From JAVKFY01 sp040223615 (GTDB lineage Bacteria > Pseudomonadota > Alphaproteobacteria > GCA-2731375), in the NCBI GenBank assembly GCA_040223615.1, contig JAVKFY010000014.1, positions 68,083 to 132,082 of the forward strand: a stretch of DNA of 64,000 nucleotides. The letters run 5' to 3'. The notes beneath the pieces are model-generated. The model saw only the letters and a list, made by a program, of their open reading frames with translations. It was not told where the DNA came from and did not search any database. The position numbers and the translations under genes are program-made. Shown piece by piece: positions 8,438 through 16,480 of this stretch. How positions within the stretch are numbered: the stretch's first letter is position 1; the number at the start of each line of letters is the position of its first letter.

Positions 8438-8833
8438 ATGTGTCGAAGCGCCGACGCATTCAATCGCGGGACCAAGCCTTGGCCGTTTTTCGCGAAGATC
8501 GCCAAGGACAACGCCCGCTCGAAGGCGCCGACCAAGGCCGATTCGATCGACGACGACATCGCTGCCGCCGGGAGCGAGGTTCAGGAGGCGTAGGAAAGCG
8601 TTGGCGATCGGCTGAAGCGCAAGCGCGCCACCGACCAGTCGCCGATCGCCTGCACCGTCGTCTTCGTCTTCGTCCTGCTGCTGTTCACGCTGACCCTGGC
8701 GACGATGAGCAAGGACTGGGCGACCTGGAAGGAGCCGGCGACATTCCTGCTCGGGATGATCACCTCGGCCCTGCTGCCTGTCGTCACGCTTGTCATCGGC
8801 TACTATGTCGGCAAGGAAAACAGAGACAAGTGA
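8438..8833 (+). pseudogene. Small ORF split by an in-frame amber codon; second half is a two-helix membrane segment
   Basis: From ATG 8438 one frame encodes 51 residues (a stretch KPWPFFAKIAKDNARSK, then an acidic SIDDDIAAA) up to TAG 8591-8593. The same frame then continues without a stop for 79 residues to TGA 8831-8833, encoding a basic stretch (DRLKRKRATDQ), a strong membrane helix (TVVFVFVLLLFTLTLA), a short loop, a second helix (FLLGMITSALLPVVTLVIGYY) and GKENRDK. The second half has no ATG, GTG or TTG before the first helix (the first ATG is 8705, after it). This suggests one gene broken by a nonsense change, or two parts joined by readthrough. Function unknown. No other gene is seen between 8407 and 8879. 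Confidence 0.45.
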
Positions 8834-8879
8834 CGGCCGCGGGGTCGTGACGGCATGACCTGACCAGGGAGGGCGAACC

Positions 8880-9863
8880 ATGCGTATCGTGATCACGGGT
8901 GGTGCTGGCTTCATCGGCCGCCAGCTCGCCGCGCGGCTACTGAAGGAGCCGTTCCTGACCAGCCGGAACGGCGAGCGCAAGCCGCTGGAGAAGCTGGTCC
9001 TGTTCGACGCCATCGAGGCGCCGCCGGAGCTGGCCAACGACGAACGGGTCGAGGCCATCGTCGGTGACATCGGCAACGCCGCGGCGGTCCGGGCGCTGAT
9101 CGACGACGAGGTTGACTCGGTCTATCACCTGGCCGCGGTGGTCAGCGCCGGCGCGGAGGCCGATTTCGACCTCGGCTGGCTGGTCAACCTGGACGGCATG
9201 CGGCTGGTGCTGGAGGCCGCCCGGCGCACCGAGGGCACGCCGCGAGTGATCTTCACCAGCTCGATCGCGGTCTATGGCGCGATGATGCCGGACGTGGTGG
9301 TCGACGAGACGCCGCTGATCCCGCAGACCAGCTACGGCGCGCAGAAGGCGGTCGGCGAGCAACTGATCCACGACTACAGCCGCAAGGGCTATATCGACGG
9401 CCGCGCGGTGCGGCTGCCGACCATCTCGGTGCGGCCGGGCAAGCCGAACAAGGCGGCCTCGGGCTTCGCGTCGGGCATCTTTCGCGAGCCGCTGATCGGC
9501 ATCGACCATGCCTGTCCGGTGGCGCCGGAAAGCTGCATGGCGTTGATGTCGCCGCGCAAGGTGATCGACTCGCTGGTCGGCATCCACGAAGTCGCGGCCG
9601 CCGACCTGGGCGACAGCCGTTCGCTCCTGTTGCCGGGCCTGCGCGTGTCGATGGGCGAAGCAAAGGCGGCGGTCGAGCGTGTCGGCGCCGGGCGCGATCT
9701 CGGCAAGATCACCTTCGAGCCCGACCCCGCAGTACAGAAAATCGTCGACTACTGGCCGCGTGAGACCTATTCGGCCCGCGCCGAAAAGCTTGGCTTCGTC
9801 GGCGACGACAATGTCGACGATATCATCCGCGCGCATATCGAGGACGAGTTGAGCGATGGCTGA
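8880..9863 (+). CDS. denD: NAD-dependent epimerase/dehydratase family, D-erythronate dehydrogenase type
   Basis: 327 residues. The N-terminal IVITGGAGFIGRQLA is the extended-SDR NAD motif; SSIAVYG and SYGAQKAVGE supply the catalytic Ser, Tyr and Lys. The insertion LLPGLRVSMGEAKAAVERV and the early SRNGERKPLEKLVLFD are features I associate with the DenD family, which oxidises D-erythronate at C2. A strong GGAGGG-like ribosome site lies before ATG 8880. It overlaps the following SDR gene by eight bases. The other genes of the known erythronate pathway (isomerase, kinase, decarboxylase) are not nearby, so the true substrate may be another sugar acid. Confidence 0.75.
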   Translation: MRIVITGGAGFIGRQLAARLLKEPFLTSRNGERKPLEKLVLFDAIEAPPELANDERVEAIVGDIGNAAAVRALIDDEVDSVYHLAAVVSAGAEADFDLGWLVNLDGMRLVLEAARRTEGTPRVIFTSSIAVYGAMMPDVVVDETPLIPQTSYGAQKAVGEQLIHDYSRKGYIDGRAVRLPTISVRPGKPNKAASGFASGIFREPLIGIDHACPVAPESCMALMSPRKVIDSLVGIHEVAAADLGDSRSLLLPGLRVSMGEAKAAVERVGAGRDLGKITFEPDPAVQKIVDYWPRETYSARAEKLGFVGDDNVDDIIRAHIEDELSDG

Positions 9864-10587
9864 ACGACTAAAGGGCAAGCGCTGTTTCATCACCGCCGCT
9901 GGGCAGGGCATTGGACGCGCCACCGCGGAGGCGTTCCTCGCGGAGGGTGCGGAGGTGATCGCGTCGGACATCAACGCGGACCTGCTCGGCACGCTGTCGG
10001 GCATGCAGACGGTAACCCTGGACGTCACCGACATGGGCGCGGTACAGGCGGCGGCCAAGCAGGCCGGTGCGGTCGACGTGCTGTTCAACTGCGCCGGTTT
10101 CGTGCACCACGGCTCGGTGCTCGACGCTAGCGAGGACGAGTGGGATTTCGCGATGAACCTCAACGTGAAGTCGCTGTTCCGCACCGCGCGGGCGTTCCTG
10201 CCGGCGATGATCGACAATGGCGGCGGCGCGATCATCAACATGGCGTCGGTCTCCGGCTCGATCAAAGGCATCGTCAACCGCAACATCTACGGCACCACCA
10301 AGGCCGCCGTGATCGGCTTCACCAAGTCGGTCGCGGCCGATTTCGTCGGCCAGAACGTGCGCTGCAACGCGATCGCGCCGGGCACCGTCGAAACGCCATC
10401 GCTGGGCGACCGGATCAACGCTTTCGACGATCCGGTGCAAGCGCGCAAGGACTTCATCGCGCGCCAGCCGATGGGCCGGCTCGGCAATGCCCAGGAGATC
10501 GGCGCACTGGCGGTGTACCTGGCCAGCGACGATGCGGCATACTGCACCGGCCAGACCTTCATCATCGACGGCGGCATCACCATCTGA
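9856..10587 (+). CDS. Short-chain dehydrogenase (DHRS6 / 2-keto-3-deoxy-L-fuconate dehydrogenase-like)
   Basis: 243 residues, classical SDR. TAAGQGIGRA is the cofactor glycine motif, and the Asp of ASDIN suggests NAD preference. Further landmarks are FNCAGFV, the catalytic ASVSGS serine, and YGTTKAA with Tyr and Lys. The C-terminal CTGQTFIIDGG is typical. Sequence pattern is close to the BDH2/DHRS6 and 2-keto-3-deoxy-fuconate dehydrogenase branch. It overlaps denD by eight bases, so the two are co-translated and probably act one after the other on a hydroxy acid. Convergent with the next SDR. Confidence 0.85.
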   Translation: MAERLKGKRCFITAAGQGIGRATAEAFLAEGAEVIASDINADLLGTLSGMQTVTLDVTDMGAVQAAAKQAGAVDVLFNCAGFVHHGSVLDASEDEWDFAMNLNVKSLFRTARAFLPAMIDNGGGAIINMASVSGSIKGIVNRNIYGTTKAAVIGFTKSVAADFVGQNVRCNAIAPGTVETPSLGDRINAFDDPVQARKDFIARQPMGRLGNAQEIGALAVYLASDDAAYCTGQTFIIDGGITI

Positions 10588-10601
10588 CGCGAGAAGGCGG
10601 C

Positions 10602-11354
10602 TCAGTACGTAGCCCGTCCGCCCGACAGGTCGAACACCGCGCCGGTGGAGAACGAGCAATCCTCCGAGGCGAGCCAGGCGACCAGGGCGGCGGCCTCGTC
10701 GGTTTCGCCGAAGCGGCCGAGCGGGATTTTCGAGCGCATGAAGTCGATATGTTCCTGCGTCATCTGCTTGAAGATGTCGGTGGCGATGGCCGCCGGCGTG
10801 ACGCAGTTGGCCAGCACGCCGGTGCCGGCCAGCTCCTTGCCCAGCGACTTGGTGAAGCCGATGGCGCCGGCCTTGGCCGCGGAGTAGGCCGAGGCATTCG
10901 GGTTGCCCTCCTTGCCGGCGACCGAGGCGATGATGACAATGCGACCATAGCCGCGCTCGATCATGTGCGGGGCGAGGGCCCGCGCGCACAGGAACACCGC
11001 CGTCAGGTCCAGGTCGATGACCTGCTTCCAGGCGTCGACCGGGTATTCCCAGATCTTCAAGTTCGGGCCGGTGATGCCGGCGTTGGGCACCAGGATGTCG
11101 ATCTGGCCCATGGCGGCGATGGCGGCGTCGCGCGCCTTGTCCACGGCGGCGTCGTCGGTGACGTCGACGGCCTCGCCACGCAGGGCCTCCAGCGCGCCGA
11201 GCTCGGCGACGGCGGCGTCGATGGCACCCTGGTCGATGTCCCAGATCGTTACCTTCGCGCCCGACGCCAGCAGGCGCTTTGCGATGGCGAGGCCAATGCC
11301 GCGTGCCCCGCCGGTGACGATGGCCGCGCGGCCGTTCAGATCGATCTGGTTCAT
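10602..11354 (-). CDS. Short-chain dehydrogenase/reductase
   Basis: 250 residues: TGGARGIGLA cofactor motif, VPNAGITGP, catalytic IASVAG serine and YSAAKAG with Tyr and Lys, ending SFSTGAVFDLSGG. The pattern matches FabG-like or sugar-alcohol-type SDRs; the substrate is unknown. ATG 11354 follows a strong GGGAGGAGA ribosome site; a longer reading frame across the permease gene is a shadow. It is the last gene of a minus-strand operon: decarboxylase-like protein, 3-hydroxyisobutyrate-dehydrogenase-like protein, permease, this SDR. Confidence 0.88.
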   Translation of the reverse strand: MNQIDLNGRAAIVTGGARGIGLAIAKRLLASGAKVTIWDIDQGAIDAAVAELGALEALRGEAVDVTDDAAVDKARDAAIAAMGQIDILVPNAGITGPNLKIWEYPVDAWKQVIDLDLTAVFLCARALAPHMIERGYGRIVIIASVAGKEGNPNASAYSAAKAGAIGFTKSLGKELAGTGVLANCVTPAAIATDIFKQMTQEHIDFMRSKIPLGRFGETDEAAALVAWLASEDCSFSTGAVFDLSGGRATY

Positions 11355-11377
11355 GGTTTTCTCCTCCCGACCGCAGC

Positions 11378-12736
11378 CTAAAGCATCGCGCCGCTGGCGG
11401 CGACGAACAGGGCCGATACCGCCGCCATGGCCAGCACCGTGTAGCCGCCGTTCCAGCGATAGGCGACCTCGCCCGGCGCCCGGCCGGCCAGCCGCGCGGT
11501 CATCAGCAGGAACAGCATGAACGGCGAGCCGCCGACCGCCAGCCCGAATCCCAGCATCGAGGCCACCGCCGCCAGCTCCGGCGACACGCCGACGGCGGCC
11601 AGCGGCGGCAGCACGGCGGCGACGACGGTGATGGTGATGATCGGGTTCAGCGCGAGCTGCGCGCCCAGCACGATGGCCAGCAGGATGCCGATCGGAATCG
11701 CCGCGGCCGGCAGGTCGGCGGCCACCAGCGCCGCCGCGATGGCCTGGCGCGGCAGGGCAGCGGCGACCAGGCTGCCGCCGAAGCCGGCGCTGGCCAGGAT
11801 CGCCATCTCGGTGCGGTAGGCGGGAAACGTCACCAGCACCTGCTGGCCCAGGCGGCGGCCGAGAATCGCGGCGGCGCGGCCGGCGCCGTTCTCGTGCAGC
11901 TGCCAGCCGATCCAGATCAGCGCGATCACCGGCACCGAGGCCATCACCGCGATCACCAGCCGGACCTGCAGCATCTCCTCCAAGGCGGCGGCGATGGCGA
12001 ACATGGTCAGCACCAGCAACAGCAGTCGGCCCTGGTCGCCCCAGGTGCCGGTGCCGGCGGCGGCCAACGGGCCGGCGCCTTGCGGTGCCGGCCGGCGGTT
12101 CTCCATCAGCCAGCCGAGCAGCATCAGCAGCAGCGCCACGACGAAGGCCAGCGGCACCACTGCGAGCCAGTCGGCATCCGGCGAGACGGTGAGCGCCATC
12201 GCCAGCGAGACCGAGAAGGGCGACCACGCCGGCGCCATGCAGATGCCGCGCAGCACGGCCAGCGAGAGTCGTCGTTGTCGCCAGTCGCGCACCGCGTCGC
12301 CGCCGCCGGCACCGCGCACTGCCCGGCCGACCATGGTGCCGAGCAGCTGCAGCGCGCCGAAGCTCAGCACCAGGCCAAGGACGTTGGTGCCGACGGTCAG
12401 CGCCATGTACTGCCGCCCGGTGGGCTGCGCGAGGAGGTGTGCGCCGCAGCGCTGGATCAGCGCCGAGGTCTCCGCCGCCATGCGCAGGAAGCCGGTGGCG
12501 ACGAAGAAGCCGGCATAGTAGCTCGCGGTGCGTGCCGAGACCGCCAGCGTTCCGACCAGGTCATCGATGAACGGCACCGCCACCAGCCCGGCACCGGTCG
12601 CCACCGCCAGGATCCAGCGCGCGTTCGCCGGCAACGCCGGCCACTGCAGCACGACATAGACCAGCAGCCCGGCGGCGCTGATCCCGCTGGCCCACTCCAC
12701 GCCGCCGACCTCGCGCGCCAGCGTCGCGACGAGCAC
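11378..12736 (-). CDS. Polytopic membrane protein, probable organic-acid permease
   Basis: About 452 residues with roughly 11-12 membrane helices and no signal for other domains. It has two hydrophobic halves with similar loops, and a conserved-looking NPIITITVV in the second half, as in ion-transporter-superfamily carriers. I do not recognise the exact family. The position inside a catabolic operon suggests uptake or export of the pathway substrate. The start is uncertain: GTG 12736 is chosen, but the frame stays open with a helix-like sequence (LASGIALAG) up to the stop of the upstream gene, so the true start may lie about 10-20 codons earlier at a non-standard codon. Confidence 0.7.
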   Translation of the reverse strand: MLVATLAREVGGVEWASGISAAGLLVYVVLQWPALPANARWILAVATGAGLVAVPFIDDLVGTLAVSARTASYYAGFFVATGFLRMAAETSALIQRCGAHLLAQPTGRQYMALTVGTNVLGLVLSFGALQLLGTMVGRAVRGAGGGDAVRDWRQRRLSLAVLRGICMAPAWSPFSVSLAMALTVSPDADWLAVVPLAFVVALLLMLLGWLMENRRPAPQGAGPLAAAGTGTWGDQGRLLLLVLTMFAIAAALEEMLQVRLVIAVMASVPVIALIWIGWQLHENGAGRAAAILGRRLGQQVLVTFPAYRTEMAILASAGFGGSLVAAALPRQAIAAALVAADLPAAAIPIGILLAIVLGAQLALNPIITITVVAAVLPPLAAVGVSPELAAVASMLGFGLAVGGSPFMLFLLMTARLAGRAPGEVAYRWNGGYTVLAMAAVSALFVAASGAML

Positions 12737-12780
12737 ACCGGCCAGCGCGATTCCGGAGGCGAGTTCGCGGCCGGCGAGCG

Positions 12781-13644
12781 CTATTTGCCGCCCTTCAGGA
12801 ACGGGTAGATCAGCGTGAAGTCACAATCCGGGTCGGCCTTCCTAAAGCGCGACCAGATGCCGTCGACGGCGCCGGAGACCTCGGCCTTGCGGCCGGCCGC
12901 CTTGGCCGCCTCGTGGTACAGTGCCACGTCCTTGGCCATCAGCGCGGTGGTGAAGCCGGCGTCGAACTTCTCCGGCATGATCCGGCGCGGGAACTTGTCC
13001 GAGGTCGCCGTGTTCTGGCCCGAGGAGACGTTCAGCACGTCCAGCATCAGCGCCATGTCCAGGCCCTGCTGTTCGCCGAAGGCGATGGCTTCGCTGGTCG
13101 CGGCCATCGCGGTCGCCGACAGGAAGTTGTTCAGCAGCTTCATCGCCTGGCCCTGGCCGGCCTTCTCGCCGACGTGGAACGGCTTGCCGATCGAGGCCAG
13201 CAGCGGCTCCAGCTCGCCATAGGTATCGGCCGGGCCGGCGAACATCACCGAAACCGTGCCGGCGGCCGCGCCGGCGGTGCCGCCGGAGACCGGACAGTCG
13301 TGGAAGGCGATGCCGGCGCCGCCGAGACGGGCCGCGATTTTCTGCGCCGCCTTGATGCCGATGGTCGACAGGTCGATGACTTTCGAGGTGCGTCGGCTGT
13401 TGGCGGCGATGATCTGCTCCGCCACCTTGGCCACGACCGGCCCGTCCGGAAGGCTCAGGAACACGGTGTCGGCGGCGGTGGCGACCGCGGCGGTGCTGGC
13501 CGCCGGCTCGCTCTGCGTCGGCGCGCGTTCCCTGGTGCCGGCGGCGTCGTAGACCACCAGGCCGGGAAACGCCTTGGCCATGTTCGCGGCCATCGGGCCG
13601 CCCATGTTGCCCAGGCCGATGAAGCCGACTGAAGCGTCCGCCAT
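12781..13644 (-). CDS. 3-hydroxyisobutyrate dehydrogenase family NAD(P)-dependent oxidoreductase
   Basis: 287 residues. GFIGLGNMGGPMAANM is the N-terminal Rossmann motif, DCPVSGGTAGAAAG is the substrate-binding block, GQGQAMKLLNNFLSA holds the catalytic Lys and Asn, and KDVALYHEAA is the C-terminal signature. Relatives oxidise 3-hydroxyisobutyrate, tartronate semialdehyde, L-threonate and similar beta-hydroxy acids. The start forms an ATGA overlap with the stop of the preceding decarboxylase-like gene. Context with SDRs and a lactonase-like hydrolase favours a sugar-acid or hydroxy-acid pathway. Confidence 0.9.
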   Translation of the reverse strand: MADASVGFIGLGNMGGPMAANMAKAFPGLVVYDAAGTRERAPTQSEPAASTAAVATAADTVFLSLPDGPVVAKVAEQIIAANSRRTSKVIDLSTIGIKAAQKIAARLGGAGIAFHDCPVSGGTAGAAAGTVSVMFAGPADTYGELEPLLASIGKPFHVGEKAGQGQAMKLLNNFLSATAMAATSEAIAFGEQQGLDMALMLDVLNVSSGQNTATSDKFPRRIMPEKFDAGFTTALMAKDVALYHEAAKAAGRKAEVSGAVDGIWSRFRKADPDCDFTLIYPFLKGGK

Positions 13645-14042
13645 CAATCGTCGCCGCCGGACTTGCCGTCGATTTCGGCCAGCACCGCGCGGGCCTGGCG
13701 GAACGCCTCGACGCCGGCCGGGATGCCGCAATAGACCGCGATCTGGATCAGCACCTCGCGCAGCTCCTCACGGCTCAGGCCGTTGTTCAGGGCGCCGCGG
13801 AAGTGGGTGGCGAATTCCTGGTTGCGGCCCAGCGCCGCCAGCATGCCGAGGTTGAGGATCGAGCGGTCGCGCTTTTCCAGCACACCGCGGCCCCACGACC
13901 CGCCCCAGCAATACTCGGTGAGGATGTCGTTGAACGGTTCCATGAACTCGTCGACGTTGGCCAAGGAGCGGTCGACATAGGCGTCGCCCAGCACCTCGCG
14001 GCGCATCTTCATGCCGATCTCGTAGCGTTCCTTGCTGTCCAT
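13644..14042 (-). CDS. Carboxymuconolactone decarboxylase family protein
   Basis: 132 residues. The block RSILNLGMLAALGR and the following LREVLIQIAVYCGIPAG match PF02627; the pattern is closest to the small PcaC-type decarboxylases. ATG 14042 follows an AGAGGA ribosome site. It is the first gene of the minus-strand operon and overlaps the next gene by ATGA. No other protocatechuate-branch genes are present, so true 4-carboxymuconolactone activity is not certain. Confidence 0.85.
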   Translation of the reverse strand: MDSKERYEIGMKMRREVLGDAYVDRSLANVDEFMEPFNDILTEYCWGGSWGRGVLEKRDRSILNLGMLAALGRNQEFATHFRGALNNGLSREELREVLIQIAVYCGIPAGVEAFRQARAVLAEIDGKSGGDD

Positions 14043-14073
14043 CAGGCGCGTCCTCTGTTGGCGGGTTGTTGGT

Positions 14074-14106
14074 CGCATTATGCGGCGGCGGGTTTGATCT
14101 GGCCAA
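14074..14106 (-). promoter_or_regulatory. Promoter with overlapping palindrome in the divergent intergenic region
   Basis: On the minus strand TTGGCC (14106-14101) and CATAAT (14082-14077) are 18 bp apart, placing a transcription start about 30 bp before the decarboxylase-like gene. The -10 box lies inside the perfect palindrome CGCAT-T-ATGCG (14074-14084), a plausible operator for a regulator controlling both divergent transcripts. No regulator gene is present next to it. Confidence 0.45.
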
Positions 14107-14145
14107 GCCGGCGGCGCAGGATGTCGACCAAACGGGAGGAAATTC

Positions 14146-14895
14146 ATGGCACGGGTACAAGGCAAGGTCGCCATCGTCACCGGCGGCGCCTCCGGGCTCG
14201 GCCGGCGCACGGCGGAGGTGCTGGCGGGCGAGGGCGCGACGGTCATCGTCACCGACCTGCAGGTCGAGAAGGGCGAGGAGACGGCGGCGGCGATCGGCGG
14301 CCGGTTCCGCGAACAGGACACCACCGACGAGGCGGGCTGGGAGGCGTTGATCGGCGAGGTCGAGCGCGACTTCGGCGGGCTCGACATCCTGGTGAACTGC
14401 GCCGGCATCGAGGGCAACGGTGCCGCCATCGACGAGATGGAACTGGCCGAGTGGCGCCGGGTGATCAATGTCGACCTCGACGCGGTATTTCTGGGCTGCA
14501 AGCACGGTGTGCGCGCGATGAAGCGGCGCGGCGGCGGCTCGATCGTCAATATTTCGTCGGTCGCCGCGCTGATCGGCCTGCCGCGCGCCAGCCACTACTG
14601 CGCCGCCAAGGCCGGCGTACACCTGCTGAGCAAGGCGGTGGCGCTGGAATGCGTGGCGCACCGCATCCGGGTGAACTCTATTCACCCCGGCTTCATCCGG
14701 ACGCCGATGGTCGAGCGCGCGTTGCAGAGCCCGCGCGGCGACCGGTTTCAGACCTACATCGACCGGATGCAGCCCGGCGGCCAGATCGGCGAGCCGGAGG
14801 ATATCGCGCGCGGCGTGCTGTACCTGGCCAGTGACGAGGCGAAGCATCTCACCGGCACCGAGCTGGTCATCGACGGCGGCATGATGGCGACCTGA
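14146..14895 (+). CDS. Short-chain dehydrogenase (glucose/2,5-dichlorocyclohexadiene-diol dehydrogenase-like SDR)
   Basis: 249 residues. TGGASGLGRRTAE is the cofactor motif, VTDLQ carries the NAD-favouring Asp, VNCAGIEG and NISSVAALIG supply the catalytic serine, and HYCAAKAG the Tyr and Lys. The C-terminus ends LTGTELVIDGGMMAT. A clear ACGGGAGGAAATTC ribosome site precedes ATG 14146. It is followed by the metallo-hydrolase gene after 17 bases and is divergent from the decarboxylase-like operon. Substrate unknown. Confidence 0.9.
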   Translation: MARVQGKVAIVTGGASGLGRRTAEVLAGEGATVIVTDLQVEKGEETAAAIGGRFREQDTTDEAGWEALIGEVERDFGGLDILVNCAGIEGNGAAIDEMELAEWRRVINVDLDAVFLGCKHGVRAMKRRGGGSIVNISSVAALIGLPRASHYCAAKAGVHLLSKAVALECVAHRIRVNSIHPGFIRTPMVERALQSPRGDRFQTYIDRMQPGGQIGEPEDIARGVLYLASDEAKHLTGTELVIDGGMMAT

Positions 14896-14912
14896 GGAGA
14901 GGGGAAACGAAA

Positions 14913-15716
14913 ATGAGCGATGCAGAAACGTACGAAGTCTTCGCGATCAAGTACGGCGACATGACCAAGCGGTTCCGGCGCGACAACTTCATCGCCACCG
15001 ACGACCACGACGCGAAGATGCCGATCGACTATTTCGTCTGGGCGATCCGCAACAAGAACCGCACCATCGTGGTCGATACCGGCTTCGAGCATAAGGAAGC
15101 CAAGAAACGCGGCCGCCAGGTGCAGCGCACGCCGGCCCAAGGGCTGGCGATGGTCGGCGTCGACGCGGCCAAGGTGCAGGACGTGGTGATCACCCACCTG
15201 CACTACGACCACGCCGGCACGCTGGGGGACTTCCCAGAGGCGACCTTCCACATCCAGGACAAGGAAGTGAACTACGCTACCGGCCGGCACATGTGTCACG
15301 ACACCTTCGGTTTCGCCTACACCGCCGACCATGTCTGCGATCTCGTGCGCAAGGTGTTCGACAAGAAGGTGGCGTTCCACGACGGCGACGAGGAGATCGC
15401 GCCGGGCGTGTCGCTGCACCTGATCGGCGGTCACACGATGGGCGTGCAGTGCGTGCGGGTGAAGACCAAGCGCGGCTGGGTGGTGCTGGCGTCCGACGCG
15501 GCACATTTCTACGAGAACATGAACGCGGAGAAGCCGTTCCCGCTGGTCTACAACGTCTCGGACATGATCGCCGGCTTCGCCAAGATGCATAAGCTCGCGG
15601 AGAGCCCGAAGCACATCATCCCCGGCCACGACCCGCTGGTGCTGAAGCAGTACGCGGCGCCGAAAAAGAGCATGGCCGGCATTGTCGCCAAGCTCGACGT
15701 GGCGCCGAAGAAGTAG
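14913..15716 (+). CDS. Metallo-beta-lactamase-fold hydrolase, N-acyl homoserine lactonase family
   Basis: 267 residues, no signal peptide, so cytoplasmic. THLHYDHAG gives the HxHxDH zinc motif; later ligands are His in GGHTMG, Asp in ASDAAHF and His in PGHDP. The order matches the AttM/AiiA-like lactonase branch. In this setting, next to several dehydrogenases, it could open a lactone made by the neighbouring SDR rather than act in quorum quenching. GAGGAGAGGGG before ATG 14913 is a strong ribosome site. Confidence 0.87.
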   Translation: MSDAETYEVFAIKYGDMTKRFRRDNFIATDDHDAKMPIDYFVWAIRNKNRTIVVDTGFEHKEAKKRGRQVQRTPAQGLAMVGVDAAKVQDVVITHLHYDHAGTLGDFPEATFHIQDKEVNYATGRHMCHDTFGFAYTADHVCDLVRKVFDKKVAFHDGDEEIAPGVSLHLIGGHTMGVQCVRVKTKRGWVVLASDAAHFYENMNAEKPFPLVYNVSDMIAGFAKMHKLAESPKHIIPGHDPLVLKQYAAPKKSMAGIVAKLDVAPKK

Positions 15717-15725
15717 CGAAGGCGG

Positions 15726-15743
15726 GGCCGGTCGTGACCGGCC
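15726..15743. terminator. Bidirectional hairpin between convergent genes
   Basis: GGCCGGTC and GACCGGCC form a perfect 8-bp stem with a two-base centre, between the lactonase-like gene (ending 15716) and the convergent mlaC-like gene (ending 15748). No clear T tract, so terminator function is inferred from position. Confidence 0.45.
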
Positions 15744-15747
15744 GGCC

Positions 15748-16383
15748 CTAGGCCATTTTCTTCATACGTTCGCGGAGCTGGTCCAGCAGCGGTTGCAGAT
15801 TGCCGCCGCTGCGCTCGATCACGGCGGCGAACTCGCTCTTCTGGGTCAGGACCATCGAGACATTCTCGACGATGACGTCGTAGATGCGCCAGCCGTCGTC
15901 GCCGTGGCGCAACCGCCAATCGACCTTTACCGGCGCGCCGTCCTTGTCGCTGAGCTGCGTGTGGACAAGCGCCCGGGTCGAGTCCTTGGTGGAGATGTCG
16001 CGGCTGCCGGTCACCGCCAGGCGCTGGCCGCTGTAGGCTTCGAACCGGCGCGCGTAGCTCAGCGCGGTGTAGCTGCGGAACAGTTCGATGAACTTGGCGC
16101 GCTGGGTTTCGTCGGCGGCCTGCCAGTGCCGGCCGAGCACGAAACGGCCGATCGATTCGGTATCAAAGCCGCGCCCGATCAGGATCTGCAGCCGTTCCGC
16201 CCGCTCCGTGCGCGACATCTCCGAATCGCTGATCAAGGTGATGGTCTGGCCGGCCAGTTCGCTGACCACGCGGGCGGCATCTTCCGGCGCGGCGCGCGCC
16301 GTCAGTGGCCAGCCGACGAGCCCGGCGCCGACGGCGGCAAAAGCCCGCAGCAGCGTGCGGCGCGTGTGGCGTTGACGTTGCAT
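15748..16383 (-). CDS. MlaC/Ttg2D-family periplasmic lipid-transfer protein (copy 1)
   Basis: 211 residues. The N-terminus HTRRTLLRAFAAVGAGLVG is a twin-arginine-like signal with cleavage likely after LTARA. The mature part has the MlaC-family blocks (IGRFVLGRHW, SYARRFEAYSGQ, VDWRLRHGDDGWRIYDV, SMVLTQKSEF). Family members carry phospholipids between the outer membrane and an inner-membrane MlaFED ABC transporter; none of those partners is in this window. It is a close paralogue of the next gene. ATG 16383 is preceded by a ribosome site inside a strong hairpin. Hopanoid-related HpnM is an alternative family name. Confidence 0.85.
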   Translation of the reverse strand: MQRQRHTRRTLLRAFAAVGAGLVGWPLTARAAPEDAARVVSELAGQTITLISDSEMSRTERAERLQILIGRGFDTESIGRFVLGRHWQAADETQRAKFIELFRSYTALSYARRFEAYSGQRLAVTGSRDISTKDSTRALVHTQLSDKDGAPVKVDWRLRHGDDGWRIYDVIVENVSMVLTQKSEFAAVIERSGGNLQPLLDQLRERMKKMA

Positions 16384-16388
16384 GCGAT

Positions 16389-16430
16389 TGACACTCCCGT
16401 CGGGCGAAAGGTCGACCGACGGGAGTGTCA
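16389..16430 (-). promoter_or_regulatory. 15-bp perfect hairpin hiding the mlaC ribosome binding site
   Basis: TGACACTCCCGTCGG (16389-16403) is exactly repeated in inverted orientation at 16416-16430 with a 12-base loop. In the mRNA of the first mlaC-like gene the GGGAG ribosome site (16398-16394) lies within the stem, 10 bases before the ATG, so the structure should block initiation unless opened. It could be a translational switch or an operator at DNA level. No T tract follows. Confidence 0.6.
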
Positions 16431-16480
16431 TGACGGAGAGCCGGCGTCGTGGCAAGCCCCGGATGACGACCTCACACAGA

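Noticed and set aside
10602..12227. Long minus-strand frame joining the SDR to the permease region as a fusion protein
   Set aside because: The first 290 residues are Arg/Gly/Ala noise in another frame of the permease gene. The SDR has its own strong ribosome site before ATG 11354.
14913..15716. Quorum-quenching role of the lactonase-like hydrolase
   Set aside because: No signalling genes are near; the position in a catabolic cluster makes a metabolic lactone more likely, so only the family is claimed.
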